64,000 nt of DNA, from the NCBI RefSeq assembly GCF_900110245.1, contig NZ_FOCZ01000003.1, positions 124,001 to 188,000 on the forward strand. The letters run 5' to 3'. Below are positions 1 through 8,900 of the stretch, one piece after another. Positions within the stretch are counted from its first letter, which is position 1; each line of letters opens with the position of its first letter. The translations under genes were made by a program, and so were the position numbers. The stretch comes from Niastella yeongjuensis (GTDB lineage Bacteria > Bacteroidota > Bacteroidia > Chitinophagales > Chitinophagaceae). The notes under the pieces were generated by a model. The model had not been told where the DNA came from. It made no database searches and saw only the letters and a list, made by a program, of their open reading frames with translations.

Positions 1-360
1 TTATAACGATTTCCCAATAATTTCCTCGCGGTGCCGAAATCCCCAGTCTGTCAGATCCTTAATTATTGTTTGTAACGTTAGACCGTGTTTCGTTAATTCA
101 TACAGAACCGTCACGGGCTGTGTGTTTAATACTGTCCGTTCGATCAGTTTATTTGTTTCTAACTCTTTTAGCTCTTTGCTCAGCATTTTGTTCGAGATCC
201 CAACTACGTCATTCAATATATCAGAAAACCTTCTTTGATTGTACAGGCATATTGATTTAATGATGGCTATTTTCCATTTGCCATTCAGCACATCCATTGA
301 ATCCTGAATGGCCTTCATTTCTTTTTTATATTCTTCTGTTTCAATTTGATTACACGCCAT
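1..360 (-). CDS. HxlR-family winged-helix transcriptional regulator
   Basis: A 119-residue protein with the usual length and layout of the HxlR family: a GKWK block near residue 28, a helix-turn-helix around residues 42-67 (RRFSDI, then ISNKMLSKELKELE), and a wing ending in YELTKHG. HxlR proteins are dimeric DNA-binding regulators, often of genes that handle aldehydes, quinones or oxidants. The Cys that usually sits about ten residues before GKW in redox- or aldehyde-sensing members is absent here; Lys is in its place, so the same sensing chemistry should not be assumed. The gene is divergent from the SDR oxidoreductase at 477, with 116 bp between them, and that gene is its probable target. 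The stop codon lies at the window edge, and the gene is complete. Confidence 0.9.
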   Translation of the reverse strand: MACNQIETEEYKKEMKAIQDSMDVLNGKWKIAIIKSICLYNQRRFSDILNDVVGISNKMLSKELKELETNKLIERTVLNTQPVTVLYELTKHGLTLQTIIKDLTDWGFRHREEIIGKSL

Positions 361-363
361 GTT

Positions 364-450
364 GTTACTTGTTTGTTACCAGGTTACCGTTGAGTTACTG
401 TTACTTTTCGTTACAAAGTTACCAAAATAGACCAATGCAGTCTAGCTTTG
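364..450. promoter_or_regulatory. Divergent promoter region with seven GTTAC motifs and a -7 box
   Basis: The spacer between the HxlR and SDR genes carries seven GTTAC pentamers in one orientation, starting at 364, 375, 383, 394, 400, 410 and 418. They are followed by an inverted repeat TAGAC-N7-GTCTA (428-444). TAGCTTTG at 443-450 matches the Bacteroidota -7 consensus TAnnTTTG and lies 26 bp before the SDR start. No good -33 TTTG was found. The pentamer cluster and the inverted repeat are candidate operator sites for the regulator; that role is inferred from position. Confidence 0.5.
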
Positions 451-476
451 TGTTCAGAAATTAAATAATAAAAAAA

Positions 477-1232
477 ATGAGCAAACTAAAGAACAAAGTA
501 GCAATAGTAACAGGTGCATCAAAAGGAATAGGAGCAGCTATCGCTAAGTATTTTGCAGCAGAGGGTGCAAAGGTTGTCGTGAATTACGCATCAAGCAAAA
601 GGGATGCAGAGCAAGTGGTTAAATCCATTGCTGATAATGGCGGTACAGCCATTTTGGTACAGGCCGATGTGTCTAAAGAAGCGGATGTAACCAGGTTGTT
701 TGATGAAACAAACAAGGCTTTTGGCGTGTTGGATATTTTGGTAAACAATGCAGGTATTTATCAATATTTACCAATTGAGCTGGTGTCACAGGAGTCATTT
801 CATCAGCAATTCAACATCAACGTGTTGGGATCATTACTCACCATTCAGGCAGCGTTAAAACAGTTTGACGGTAAGGGTGGCAACATTATCAATATCAGCT
901 CTGGGGCAAGTAATATGCCTATGGCAACAGGATCCGTGTATTCTGCAACAAAAGCAGCTTTAGATGCCATTACCATTTCTTTGTCGAAAGAGCTGGGCGC
1001 GAAAAACGTTCGCATCAACTCCATTTTACCCGGAGCAACAGAAACTGAAGGCACGCATACTACCGGAATTATGGGCAGCGATTTTGAAAAGAAACTGGTG
1101 GAGAATACGCCGCTTGGCCGTATGGGACAGCCGGAAGATATTGCCAAAATGGCCGTGTTTCTTGCGTCTGATGATGCCGCGTGGATCACAGGAGAAAAGA
1201 TCTCCGTTTCAGGTGGCATTTACGGTTTTTAA
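477..1232 (+). CDS. SDR-family NAD(P)-dependent oxidoreductase
   Basis: A classical short-chain dehydrogenase/reductase of 251 residues, the normal length. It shows the nucleotide-binding TGASKGIG motif (residues 12-19), the structural NNAG motif (90-93), a catalytic Ser in the NISSG segment, and the YSATK motif with Tyr155 and Lys159. It should catalyse NAD(P)H-dependent reduction of a carbonyl or oxidation of an alcohol in the cytoplasm; the substrate cannot be read from sequence. FabG-like proteins share this shape, but no fatty-acid genes are adjacent. The divergent HxlR regulator suggests an inducible detoxification role. A strong hairpin terminator follows the stop codon. Confidence 0.93.
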   Translation: MSKLKNKVAIVTGASKGIGAAIAKYFAAEGAKVVVNYASSKRDAEQVVKSIADNGGTAILVQADVSKEADVTRLFDETNKAFGVLDILVNNAGIYQYLPIELVSQESFHQQFNINVLGSLLTIQAALKQFDGKGGNIINISSGASNMPMATGSVYSATKAALDAITISLSKELGAKNVRINSILPGATETEGTHTTGIMGSDFEKKLVENTPLGRMGQPEDIAKMAVFLASDDAAWITGEKISVSGGIYGF

Positions 1233-1262
1233 AACTTGAATGTAAGATACACCTGATGTAAA

Positions 1263-1292
1263 AGGGTTTCAAGCGATTGAAACCCTCTTTTT
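1263..1292 (+). terminator. Rho-independent terminator of the SDR gene
   Basis: Perfect 10-bp arms AGGGTTTCAA / TTGAAACCCT with a GCGA loop, followed by CTTTTT. It lies 30 bp after the SDR stop codon. Confidence 0.85.
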
Positions 1293-1297
1293 AATGT

Positions 1298-1723
1298 TTA
1301 GAACTCATCTATATCATAATACTTCACCCTTCCATCTTCCTCTGGATGATCAATTAGTAATTTCAACCAGTCGGGTAATACATACTTTCCAAAGTAATAC
1401 TTATGGAAACCAAACCCTTCATGGGTTATCCAGGCATACATTTTACCTTCATTCCCGATAGCAATGATCTCTGTAACATTGCCGTAAAAATCCATGCTTA
1501 GGCTATAGGTATCCGCAGCGGTCTTTTCAATGATCAGTATGTTGTTAAACCAGTTACATTCTTCCAGCAGGTGTTTGAATTCATTGTCCAGCTTTTACAC
1601 TCGCATTTGGGATATCAATTATATGTTCTGGTATAAATCCTCCTCTAAAAAGTTAGAGTTTTCGTATATATGTGATAGATTTGCTTCCGCCTGTGATTTA
1701 AACCTCTTTTTTGAAACCCTGAC
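1298..1723 (-). pseudogene. Decayed small gene with in-frame TAA stops
   Basis: One minus-strand frame reads as plausible protein across about 430 bp but is broken by TAA codons at 1619-1621 and 1595-1597; another lies at 1724-1726. The blocks are 34 residues (VRVSKKRFKSQ... to ...LYQNI), 7 residues (LISQMRV) and 98 residues (KLDNEFKHLLEE... to ...YYDIDEF). Spacing between the stops is a multiple of three, so there is no frameshift. Each stop could come from a Tyr codon by one change. The last block alone could be expressed from an ATG at 1495 (65 residues). The family is not recognised. Size, acidity and position suggest an orphan immunity-type gene, which is inference. Confidence 0.5.
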
Positions 1724-1782
1724 TTACACCTGTAAGTTACTTACGCATAGGATCAACGCCTTTGCCACTACAATTACCTAAA

Positions 1783-3819
1783 ATGAATAGGACATTTACG
1801 TTAGCAAGGAAAAATAAGGTTTTCAACCTGTTGCTTTTGTTATTTCTCGTCTGTGTGCTGCAGGCCGGGAAGGTAATGGCGCAGTCGCCTTCTATTACAG
1901 CCGTGATCAAGCCGCTTACAGGGTGGTATAAAGCGGGCGATGTGCTTTCCTTTACCGTACGTTTCAGCGAGCCTGTAATAGTGAATACCGTCTTTGGTGT
2001 CCCTTACATAGACCTGTTGATAGGCACCCAAATGCGACGGGTATCTTATGCCGGCGGTAGCAGTACTACAGATCTCACCTTCACCTATGCAATAGCGCCT
2101 GGTGACCAGGATGAGGACGGTGTTACGCTGGGCGCCCAGTTAGAATTGAATGGCGGCGCTATTTGGGATGTTGACGGCAACAATGCAGCCGTGGCGCTGG
2201 TGAACCAGAATTCGAGCGTTGTATTAGTGGATGCAGCGCCACCATCAGTAGCGACGGTAACCGTGCCTGCTCCTGGTTATTATAAAACAGGCGACAATCT
2301 CGATTTCAAAGTACAGTTTGACGAAAATATCGTCAGCAATATTGTTACCGGCCAGGAGGCTTATATAGAGGTTATCATTGGTGCCGCCGTGGTACGTGCC
2401 GTGGTTGCCTTTCACACAATCAACACGCTCATATTCAGGTATACAGTGGTCGCTAGCGACAAAGACGAGGATGGCATTATGGTTGGTAGTACCATCGTAT
2501 TAAATGGGGCCACTATTACAGATGCAGCTGGCAATGCCGCGCAACTTTCATTGAAGAATGTAGGAAGTACCAGCGGAGTGTTCATCTCGGAACCGCCCAC
2601 TGTAAGCATTGGCGGTGCGGTAAAATTAAACATACCCTGGACGGCAGCGATCACATTCAGCCAAACTGTAACGGGTTTTGATATTTCAGATTTAAATGGT
2701 AACAATGCTACCTTCAGTAATTTCCAAACCAGCGATAATATCACCTTTACTGTATTGGTGACGCCGGTTGCCGATGGGAATGTAAGTATTGAAGTCCCAG
2801 CCCGGGTGGCATTTAATGCTGCGGGTCTTGGTAATACACAGATCATGCTCAGTTATTACTATGATGCTACACCTCCAGTCATTACATCAGTAAATGTGCC
2901 GCCAGATGGTACTTATAAAGCAGGTGATGTACTGAGCTTTACCGTACATTTCAGCGAGCCGGTAAGTTTGTTCCGTACTCCCAGCAGGATCACCCTGCCC
3001 GTGATCATTGGAACTACACAGGTAGACGCGCACTATGTTAGCGGTGCCAACACAAATGCAGTTACTTTCAGTTACACGGTGCAAAATGGGCAAAGGGACC
3101 TGAATGGCATTGCTTTGGGAACGGACCTTTTGTTGAATGGCGATGCTTTCACCGATGCTACCGGTAATACTGTACTAACTGCACTAAATAATGTGGCCAG
3201 CACTACCCGCGTATTAGTTAATACCGCTACGCCCGGTATTAACATTACTACCGGCGCTCCGGCATTGGTAAATGCACCATTTACCGTACTGCTAACTTTC
3301 ACAGAAGCGGTGACAGGTCTGGATGTTACCGAACTTAGCGTATCCAATGGAGTTGCCAGTAATCTGCAGACTACCGATAATATCAGTTATACAGCCCTGA
3401 TCACGCCTGCAAGAGACGGCGCAGTAGCTATTTCATTGCCAGCAGGTGTAGTTGTAAACTCCGCCGGCATCAGCAATACAACATCCAATACGCTTACACT
3501 TACTTACGACGGAACACCGCCGGTAATCACCACCCCAGGGCAACATTTGATAACAGCCAACAACGTTCTAACCCCTAATGGCGATGGCAAAAATGACAAA
3601 TGGGTTGTCAAAAACATAGAGCAATATCCCGACAACGAAGTGAAGATCTTCGATCGTGCCGGTCGACTGGTATACAGTCACAGAAATTACAACAATGATT
3701 GGGATGGGAAAGTGAATGGTAATCCGCTTGCAGAAGGTACCTACTATTATATTATCATCTTTAATAAAGGAGAAAATAAAGCGAGCGGCTACATAGCTAT
3801 TATACTTAAAGCCAATTGA
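1783..3819 (+). CDS. Secreted Ig-like repeat protein with type B T9SS sorting domain
   Basis: A 678-residue exported protein. A signal peptide (FNLLLLLFLVCVLQAG, ending VMAQ) is followed by alternating repeats. One type starts with a GxYKAGDVLSFTVxFSEPV pattern (three copies, the second diverged). The other carries VTGFDISDL or VTGLDVTEL and resembles bacterial Ig-like domain Big_12. The last 90 residues, with NVLTPNGDGKNDKW and ending YIAIILKAN, match the gliding-motility-associated C-terminal domain (CHU_C), which directs export and surface attachment through T9SS. The ATG at 1783 is preferred over 1762 because it sits just before the signal peptide. It is probably a surface adhesin or matrix protein; the ligand is unknown. 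Confidence 0.85.
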   Translation: MNRTFTLARKNKVFNLLLLLFLVCVLQAGKVMAQSPSITAVIKPLTGWYKAGDVLSFTVRFSEPVIVNTVFGVPYIDLLIGTQMRRVSYAGGSSTTDLTFTYAIAPGDQDEDGVTLGAQLELNGGAIWDVDGNNAAVALVNQNSSVVLVDAAPPSVATVTVPAPGYYKTGDNLDFKVQFDENIVSNIVTGQEAYIEVIIGAAVVRAVVAFHTINTLIFRYTVVASDKDEDGIMVGSTIVLNGATITDAAGNAAQLSLKNVGSTSGVFISEPPTVSIGGAVKLNIPWTAAITFSQTVTGFDISDLNGNNATFSNFQTSDNITFTVLVTPVADGNVSIEVPARVAFNAAGLGNTQIMLSYYYDATPPVITSVNVPPDGTYKAGDVLSFTVHFSEPVSLFRTPSRITLPVIIGTTQVDAHYVSGANTNAVTFSYTVQNGQRDLNGIALGTDLLLNGDAFTDATGNTVLTALNNVASTTRVLVNTATPGINITTGAPALVNAPFTVLLTFTEAVTGLDVTELSVSNGVASNLQTTDNISYTALITPARDGAVAISLPAGVVVNSAGISNTTSNTLTLTYDGTPPVITTPGQHLITANNVLTPNGDGKNDKWVVKNIEQYPDNEVKIFDRAGRLVYSHRNYNNDWDGKVNGNPLAEGTYYYIIIFNKGENKASGYIAIILKAN

Positions 3820-3859
3820 TCTTAACGTCTGCATAAGCAGGAATTAATATAACGTAAGA

Positions 3860-3890
3860 GGACGCTTCACAAGGAGCGTCCTTTTTTTTT
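3860..3890 (+). terminator. Terminator of the Ig-like protein gene
   Basis: A 7-bp stem GGACGCT / AGCGTCC with an 8-nt loop is followed by nine T residues, 40 bp after the stop codon. The remaining spacer to 4216 is AT-rich and shows no gene. Confidence 0.85.
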
Positions 3891-4216
3891 GTCTCATCAT
3901 CAATCGTTCCAGATTTTGTTAACCGTTAGTTATTGACGGTGTATTAAACCATTGTTATTTAAGTTTAAACATTATACTTCCGCGCATTGAGGTGATTGAA
4001 TCATGTCTTTTGATGAATACGTTTTCAGGAAAAAGGTGGTTTGCACACTTATCAGTTAAATCAACACGTCTATTGTCAAAAAGTACACGGAGAAAAACTT
4101 TTTTGGGCGTTAACAAAATTCCTCCTTAGTTTTAGAATGAAATTTGTTTGTCATTAATCATAGCAGGTATTTCTGGGATATTGATTCCTGTAATGCCTGT
4201 ATCCAAACCTTAACTA

Positions 4217-5707
4217 ATGCCAAAACGATTGTTTATCCTATTTGTCACATTGTGCCTGTGTGAATTTCTACAAGCGCAAGACAACCCTGCTACGATAGAC
4301 AAGATCGTCAACTTCCCTTCTTCATTTTTTACTAAGGTCAATAAGAAAACTTCCGATTTAGAAGACGGGCTTACCCGTCAAACAGAAAAGTACCTGCAAA
4401 AACAGGCGCGCCGCGAAGAAAAGCTAAAACAAAAATTGGCTAAGGTAGATTCGGCAGCTGCTAAAAATTGTTTTGCAGAAGATCCCACACAACGATACAA
4501 TGAGTTGATCCAAAAGCTGAAATCAGATTCAGTACGTGTAACCAAAGCGCTTAACGGATCGTATCTTCCTTACTTAGATTCCTTAAAAGGCAGTTTATCG
4601 TTTTTAAATAATAATCCTGAGCTGTTGTCTTCTTCGAAAATATTACCGGCCGATGTGCAAAAGTCGTTAAGCAATCTGCAGCAACTGCAGGGGAAAATGC
4701 AACAGGCAGAAGATATTAAACAGTTCCTGCAACAAAGAAAACAACAGATCAGTAATTACCTGTCCCATAGCACACATTTGCCAGCGGGCATACAAGGGCT
4801 CTGTAAGAACTATTCTAAAGATTGTTATTATTATAGTGAGCAGCTAAAAGAATACAGGAACATTTTGAATGACCCTGATAAGATGGTAAAAACGGCGCTC
4901 ACCCTGTTGAACAAGGTGCCCGCCTTCACCGGTTTTATGCAAAAGAATTCCATGCTGGCTTCTTTATTTAATCTTCCCACTACACCCGGTAATAGCAATC
5001 CTACCTTACAGGCGGTAACCGGTTTGCAATCACGAAACCAGGTGGTATCTGTGCTTCAAAACCAGCTTGGCAGCACGGGGCCAAATGTGAATGGCATGGT
5101 TCAACAGAATGTACAATCGGCACAGGGGCAGATAAACACACTGCGTGACAAACTTCAGCACCTGGGTGGCGGCGGCGGTGATTTAGATATGCCGGATTTT
5201 AAACCCAATAATCAAAAGACAAAAAGTTTTTTAAAGCGGTTGGAATATGGCACGAATATACAGTCTGCCCAATCCAGTTACTTTTTTCCAACTACAACCG
5301 ATCTGGGACTATCAATAGGGTATAAGCTGAACGATAAAAGTACTATTGGGGTAGGCGCCAGTTATAAAATAGGCTGGGGTAAAGATATACGTCATATAAC
5401 ACTAACGCAACAAGGCGTAGGCCTGCGTTCGTTTTTAGATATAAAAATTAAAGGAAGTTTTTATGCCAGTGGCGGTTGGGAATACAATTATCAGCCGTTA
5501 TCAATTGCTGATTCGGCTTCTACGGCCACCCACAATCTGTTGGGCACTAATTGGACCCAAAGCGGTTTAATTGGTTTGACCAAGATCGTTTCGCTGAAAT
5601 CAAAAACATTTAAGAAAACAAAGTTGCAGCTGCTGTGGGATTTTATGAGTTACAGGCAACGCCCGCAAACTCCGGCATTTAAATTCCGGGTGGGTTATTC
5701 ATTTTAA
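4217..5707 (+). CDS. Exported coiled-coil protein with C-terminal outer-membrane beta-barrel-like region
   Basis: A 496-residue protein of no recognised family. It has a signal peptide (about residues 1-20, ending FLQAQ), then a charged helical region with many Gln and Lys residues (about 45-320) and a glycine run near residue 316. The final 150 residues have alternating polar and hydrophobic strands (LGLSIGYKL, STIGVGASYKIGW, SFYASGGWEY) and end in an aromatic FRVGYSF. A terminal Phe is typical of outer-membrane beta-barrels. It lies directly upstream of the RHS island on the same strand, 155 bp before the conserved leader unit. A role in anchoring or exporting the large repeat proteins is possible but rests on position only. 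Confidence 0.65.
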   Translation: MPKRLFILFVTLCLCEFLQAQDNPATIDKIVNFPSSFFTKVNKKTSDLEDGLTRQTEKYLQKQARREEKLKQKLAKVDSAAAKNCFAEDPTQRYNELIQKLKSDSVRVTKALNGSYLPYLDSLKGSLSFLNNNPELLSSSKILPADVQKSLSNLQQLQGKMQQAEDIKQFLQQRKQQISNYLSHSTHLPAGIQGLCKNYSKDCYYYSEQLKEYRNILNDPDKMVKTALTLLNKVPAFTGFMQKNSMLASLFNLPTTPGNSNPTLQAVTGLQSRNQVVSVLQNQLGSTGPNVNGMVQQNVQSAQGQINTLRDKLQHLGGGGGDLDMPDFKPNNQKTKSFLKRLEYGTNIQSAQSSYFFPTTTDLGLSIGYKLNDKSTIGVGASYKIGWGKDIRHITLTQQGVGLRSFLDIKIKGSFYASGGWEYNYQPLSIADSASTATHNLLGTNWTQSGLIGLTKIVSLKSKTFKKTKLQLLWDFMSYRQRPQTPAFKFRVGYSF

Positions 5708-5730
5708 CAAGTCGATTTTCCAGCGCACAA

Positions 5731-5850
5731 GCAAAAACAGTTGGCATCAATTGAGCCCCAAAATGGTTCAATTGACGCTGAACAGGATTGTATTGTTTCT
5801 AATCGACAAATAGCCAAAAAAACAGGTGCCATACACTGTTAGCATCAGTT
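5731..5850 (+). promoter_or_regulatory. Conserved hairpin leader upstream of the RHS partner gene (copy 1)
   Basis: About 120 bp here match about 120 bp before the second RHS gene. The core is a hairpin with the self-complementary 8-mer TCAATTGA at 5747-5754 and 5768-5775. Inner pairs G.T, C-G, C-G extend the stem to 11 bp around loop CCAAAAT. Conserved flanks CGCTGA(A/T)CAGGATTGTATTG follow. The two copies differ by a 1-bp length change in the loop region that shifts any reading frame, so a non-coding role (RNA leader or protein site) is more likely than a coding one. Confidence 0.55.
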
Positions 5851-5955
5851 AACCACAAGTGGTTGAATGAGGCTAAACAAGAGTGTATTGCCCGAAAGAA
5901 AAAAAATAGTCACAAGAAATATCACTTAAGGTCCTGGAAAAATAAAAACAGTCTT

Positions 5956-8900
5956 ATGCTACAAAGAAGGATAATTAGCGTTTGCACGGGTTTATTGATC
6001 TTTATTACAAGTCATGCACAGGTAAGCCCACAAACGGGGAGTGCCACTTTCTCCCTACCCATATTTAACTGGAAGGATAATAAAAGCAGGTTAAATACGC
6101 AGGTGGCATTAAGTTACACCTCAGGCAATGGTCTTAAAGTAAATGACGTGGCCTCCAATGTGGGGCAGGGTTGGAGCCTGGTGTCAGGTGGAGCAATCAC
6201 CCGCATGCAGGTAGGTGAGCCGGATGATCAGAAAGGTTATGATGGTAATGGCAAAGAATCGGATATAACAAAATATCCGAATGGTTTTTTGTATGCCTAT
6301 AATTCCGCGCAGGATTCAAGGAATGGCTGCCCCTTGTCATTGACCCGGTATCCGATTTATGGATCGATGAACCAGTTGTATAAACAGCACAACCCGGTGG
6401 CATCGGATAAACAGTTAGACTATTTCTCCTTTCAGTTCAATGGTAAAGCAGGCATGTTTGTACTGGACCCTGTAAATGGAGATGTAGGGGCAATTTTGGG
6501 TGATTCAAAAATGAAAATCAGCTTTCAGCGGGATGAGAATATGGCCGACACCCGAACTACCATTACGTCATTTACCATACAGGATGTAGATGGATTGATC
6601 TACCGGTTTAAAGATCATGGGAAGATGAAGGTGCTGGAAGAGAGTTATTGCGATCCAGATATTAAAGGCAAGCTTACCCAGCCAAAATTTGAAGGCAATA
6701 ACGTGTACCACCAGGCTGGATTCGAAAATGCTAAGTTTGTGAAGCCCTGGGTGATCAATAGCTGGTACCTATCGGAAATTGAAGATCCTTTTACCCTGGC
6801 AAGCGATGGAGTTCATCATGTAAAAATCACATTCACTTACGATGGCAGGGATGTAAGAAATGTGGCAGGGATTGATATTTCTTATGATTCCTGGCATGAC
6901 TATTCCACCGTAACGCATAAGACCTCTATTACCCAAACACTCGAGATAAAAAATATCGTTATGCCTGATGGCCATAACGTGACCTTTAATTATGGGGCTG
7001 ACAGGGCCGATCTGTACGGGGAAAGAGCGCTCGCCTCTGTTGATATCACTTATCAGGGCCGCTATCTGTCCAGGCACCAACTCACCACCAGTTATTTTAT
7101 TTTGAACCGGTATGGGTCTCCTGTTACGGACTATCAGAAAAAGGTAGCCCGGCTTTGCCTGTTATCAGTAAAGAAATTGGGGGTTGATCTGAAAGATGAT
7201 TCACCACCTTATAAATTTGATTATTACACAGGTTCCAATAACCCTGATGATGTAGTGCCTCCGGCCTTTTCATGGGCGCATGATATCTGGGGCTTTTATA
7301 ACGGCACTAACAGTAAAGATTTTTCATCCAATGCCATGTCGCCCCTGGATGCGCAGTTCCACCCTAATAACAGCCAGTGCAGAGGATTGTGCTTTATGCG
7401 GAATAATGCTGCAACCCCTTATCTGAATACAAAGGACGGGTATGCAAAAAACGGCTTGTTGCGTCAGATCATTTACCCTACCGGTGGTACGCTTACTTAC
7501 GAGTACCAGCAAAATTCGGGCGTGCTTCTGCATACCAGCACAAGCATAGTATTGGGGGGCGTGCACGTATCACAAACAAGCTCAACCGATGGCGGTTATT
7601 CAAATGGCTGCGCCAGTCCGCTGGTGACCCATTATAACTATGTGCTGGAGAATTCGAGTCAATCATCGTTGTGGGGTGTTGAGATGCCAGTTAACCAGGA
7701 TGCCAATACGATGCACTATGAACCGGAAGAAAGAAAATATAAATGGACCTGGCGTACGGCGCCGGCAGGCAGTTGCGTATGGACCTATCAATACCCTGGT
7801 ATTCTATCGCAAAACCAGGCGGTAGACCTTACCAGTTTTCAAAAAACGATGGACGCCATTGCTCCAGTTTTAGGGGTGATCTCAACTATCACCACTATTG
7901 TAGATATAGTATCACTGGCTTGTGGCGCCACGGGCTTTTTATCGTGGGTGAGTGTGATTGTGGATGTAATTGGTGGATTGGTAACGCTGATTTTAAGTTG
8001 CACCGGTAATAATTCTAAAGATGGTACCTCTATCAATTATCATAATCTCGATTTAAATGCTACCAGTCCGTTGCCCACACAATTCAAGCGGGTGGAGGTC
8101 GTCGAAGGGTCGGGGGCCAATGGGCGAACGGTACAGCAGTTTACCGACGACTCCGATTATCCTATCTGGGTGGAAAGTAACCCGCATTTTGTAGCGCGGC
8201 AGCGGTTTGCTCCCTGGGCTTATGGGTTGCCTAAGTTAACAACCGTCTACGACGCATTGAACAACAAAGTAAAAGAAACGGAATATCAATATGATACCAC
8301 CTACGCCCAGGAGATGCTCGACGATATTTTCAAAGGTCCGCCGCCTGCCAATGGAGTTTGGAGCTACCTGGTGTCATGTAAATGCCTGGTAGAAAGAACG
8401 GCTTCCCAACGTAATACCGACTGGGTAAAACCGCAGGAATATAATGCCAACTATCAGGTGCATACGGTTCCAGGTACGCTTGATGTAGATTTTTATCCGA
8501 TGTATTCGGGTAGAATACAACTGCAAAAGAATATTGAGCGGGTATACAAAAAAGGCGACGCTTCCCAATATGTTTCAACCGAAACTGAATATGTATATAA
8601 TCTCACCAACTATGAAGTGAGCCAGATCACCACCCAAAAAAGCAATGGAGATCATAGTTCCAAAACAATAGGTTACAGCGCCGATTATTACGGGGGCATC
8701 TTCGATGTGATGAATGCGAATAACCTGTTAAACGTACAAATAGAAAGTGCAGATGCGGTAATGAATCCGGTGTACAAGGTTATCAATGAAAGCGTAACCG
8801 AGTATACACAAACTGGTAATGGTGATATTAAGCCTTTGCGCACGCTTGAAAGCAGAGTAGACCGCCCTGCCCAAAGCTGGACCTATTACCAGGGGCCCCT

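Noticed and set aside
1722-1737. Inverted repeat ACTTACA-CC-TGTAAGT as an operator for the Ig-like gene
   Set aside because: It is a clean palindrome but lies inside the decayed gene with no recognisable promoter next to it; kept only as a note.
1530-1781. Open frame of 83 codons on the plus strand before the Ig-like gene
   Set aside because: It runs antisense through the decayed minus-strand gene, overlaps the signal-peptide start region, and its composition (Ser, Cys and Phe rich) is not protein-like.
5741-5835. Possible coding reading of the leader block (LASIEPQNG... frame)
   Set aside because: The second copy at 17958 has a 1-bp length difference that destroys this frame, while the hairpin is kept.
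5863-5955. Upstream ATG start for the large repeat protein
   Set aside because: It adds a lysine-rich stretch before the signal peptide and overlaps the degenerate leader copy; the ATG at 5956 gives a normal signal peptide.
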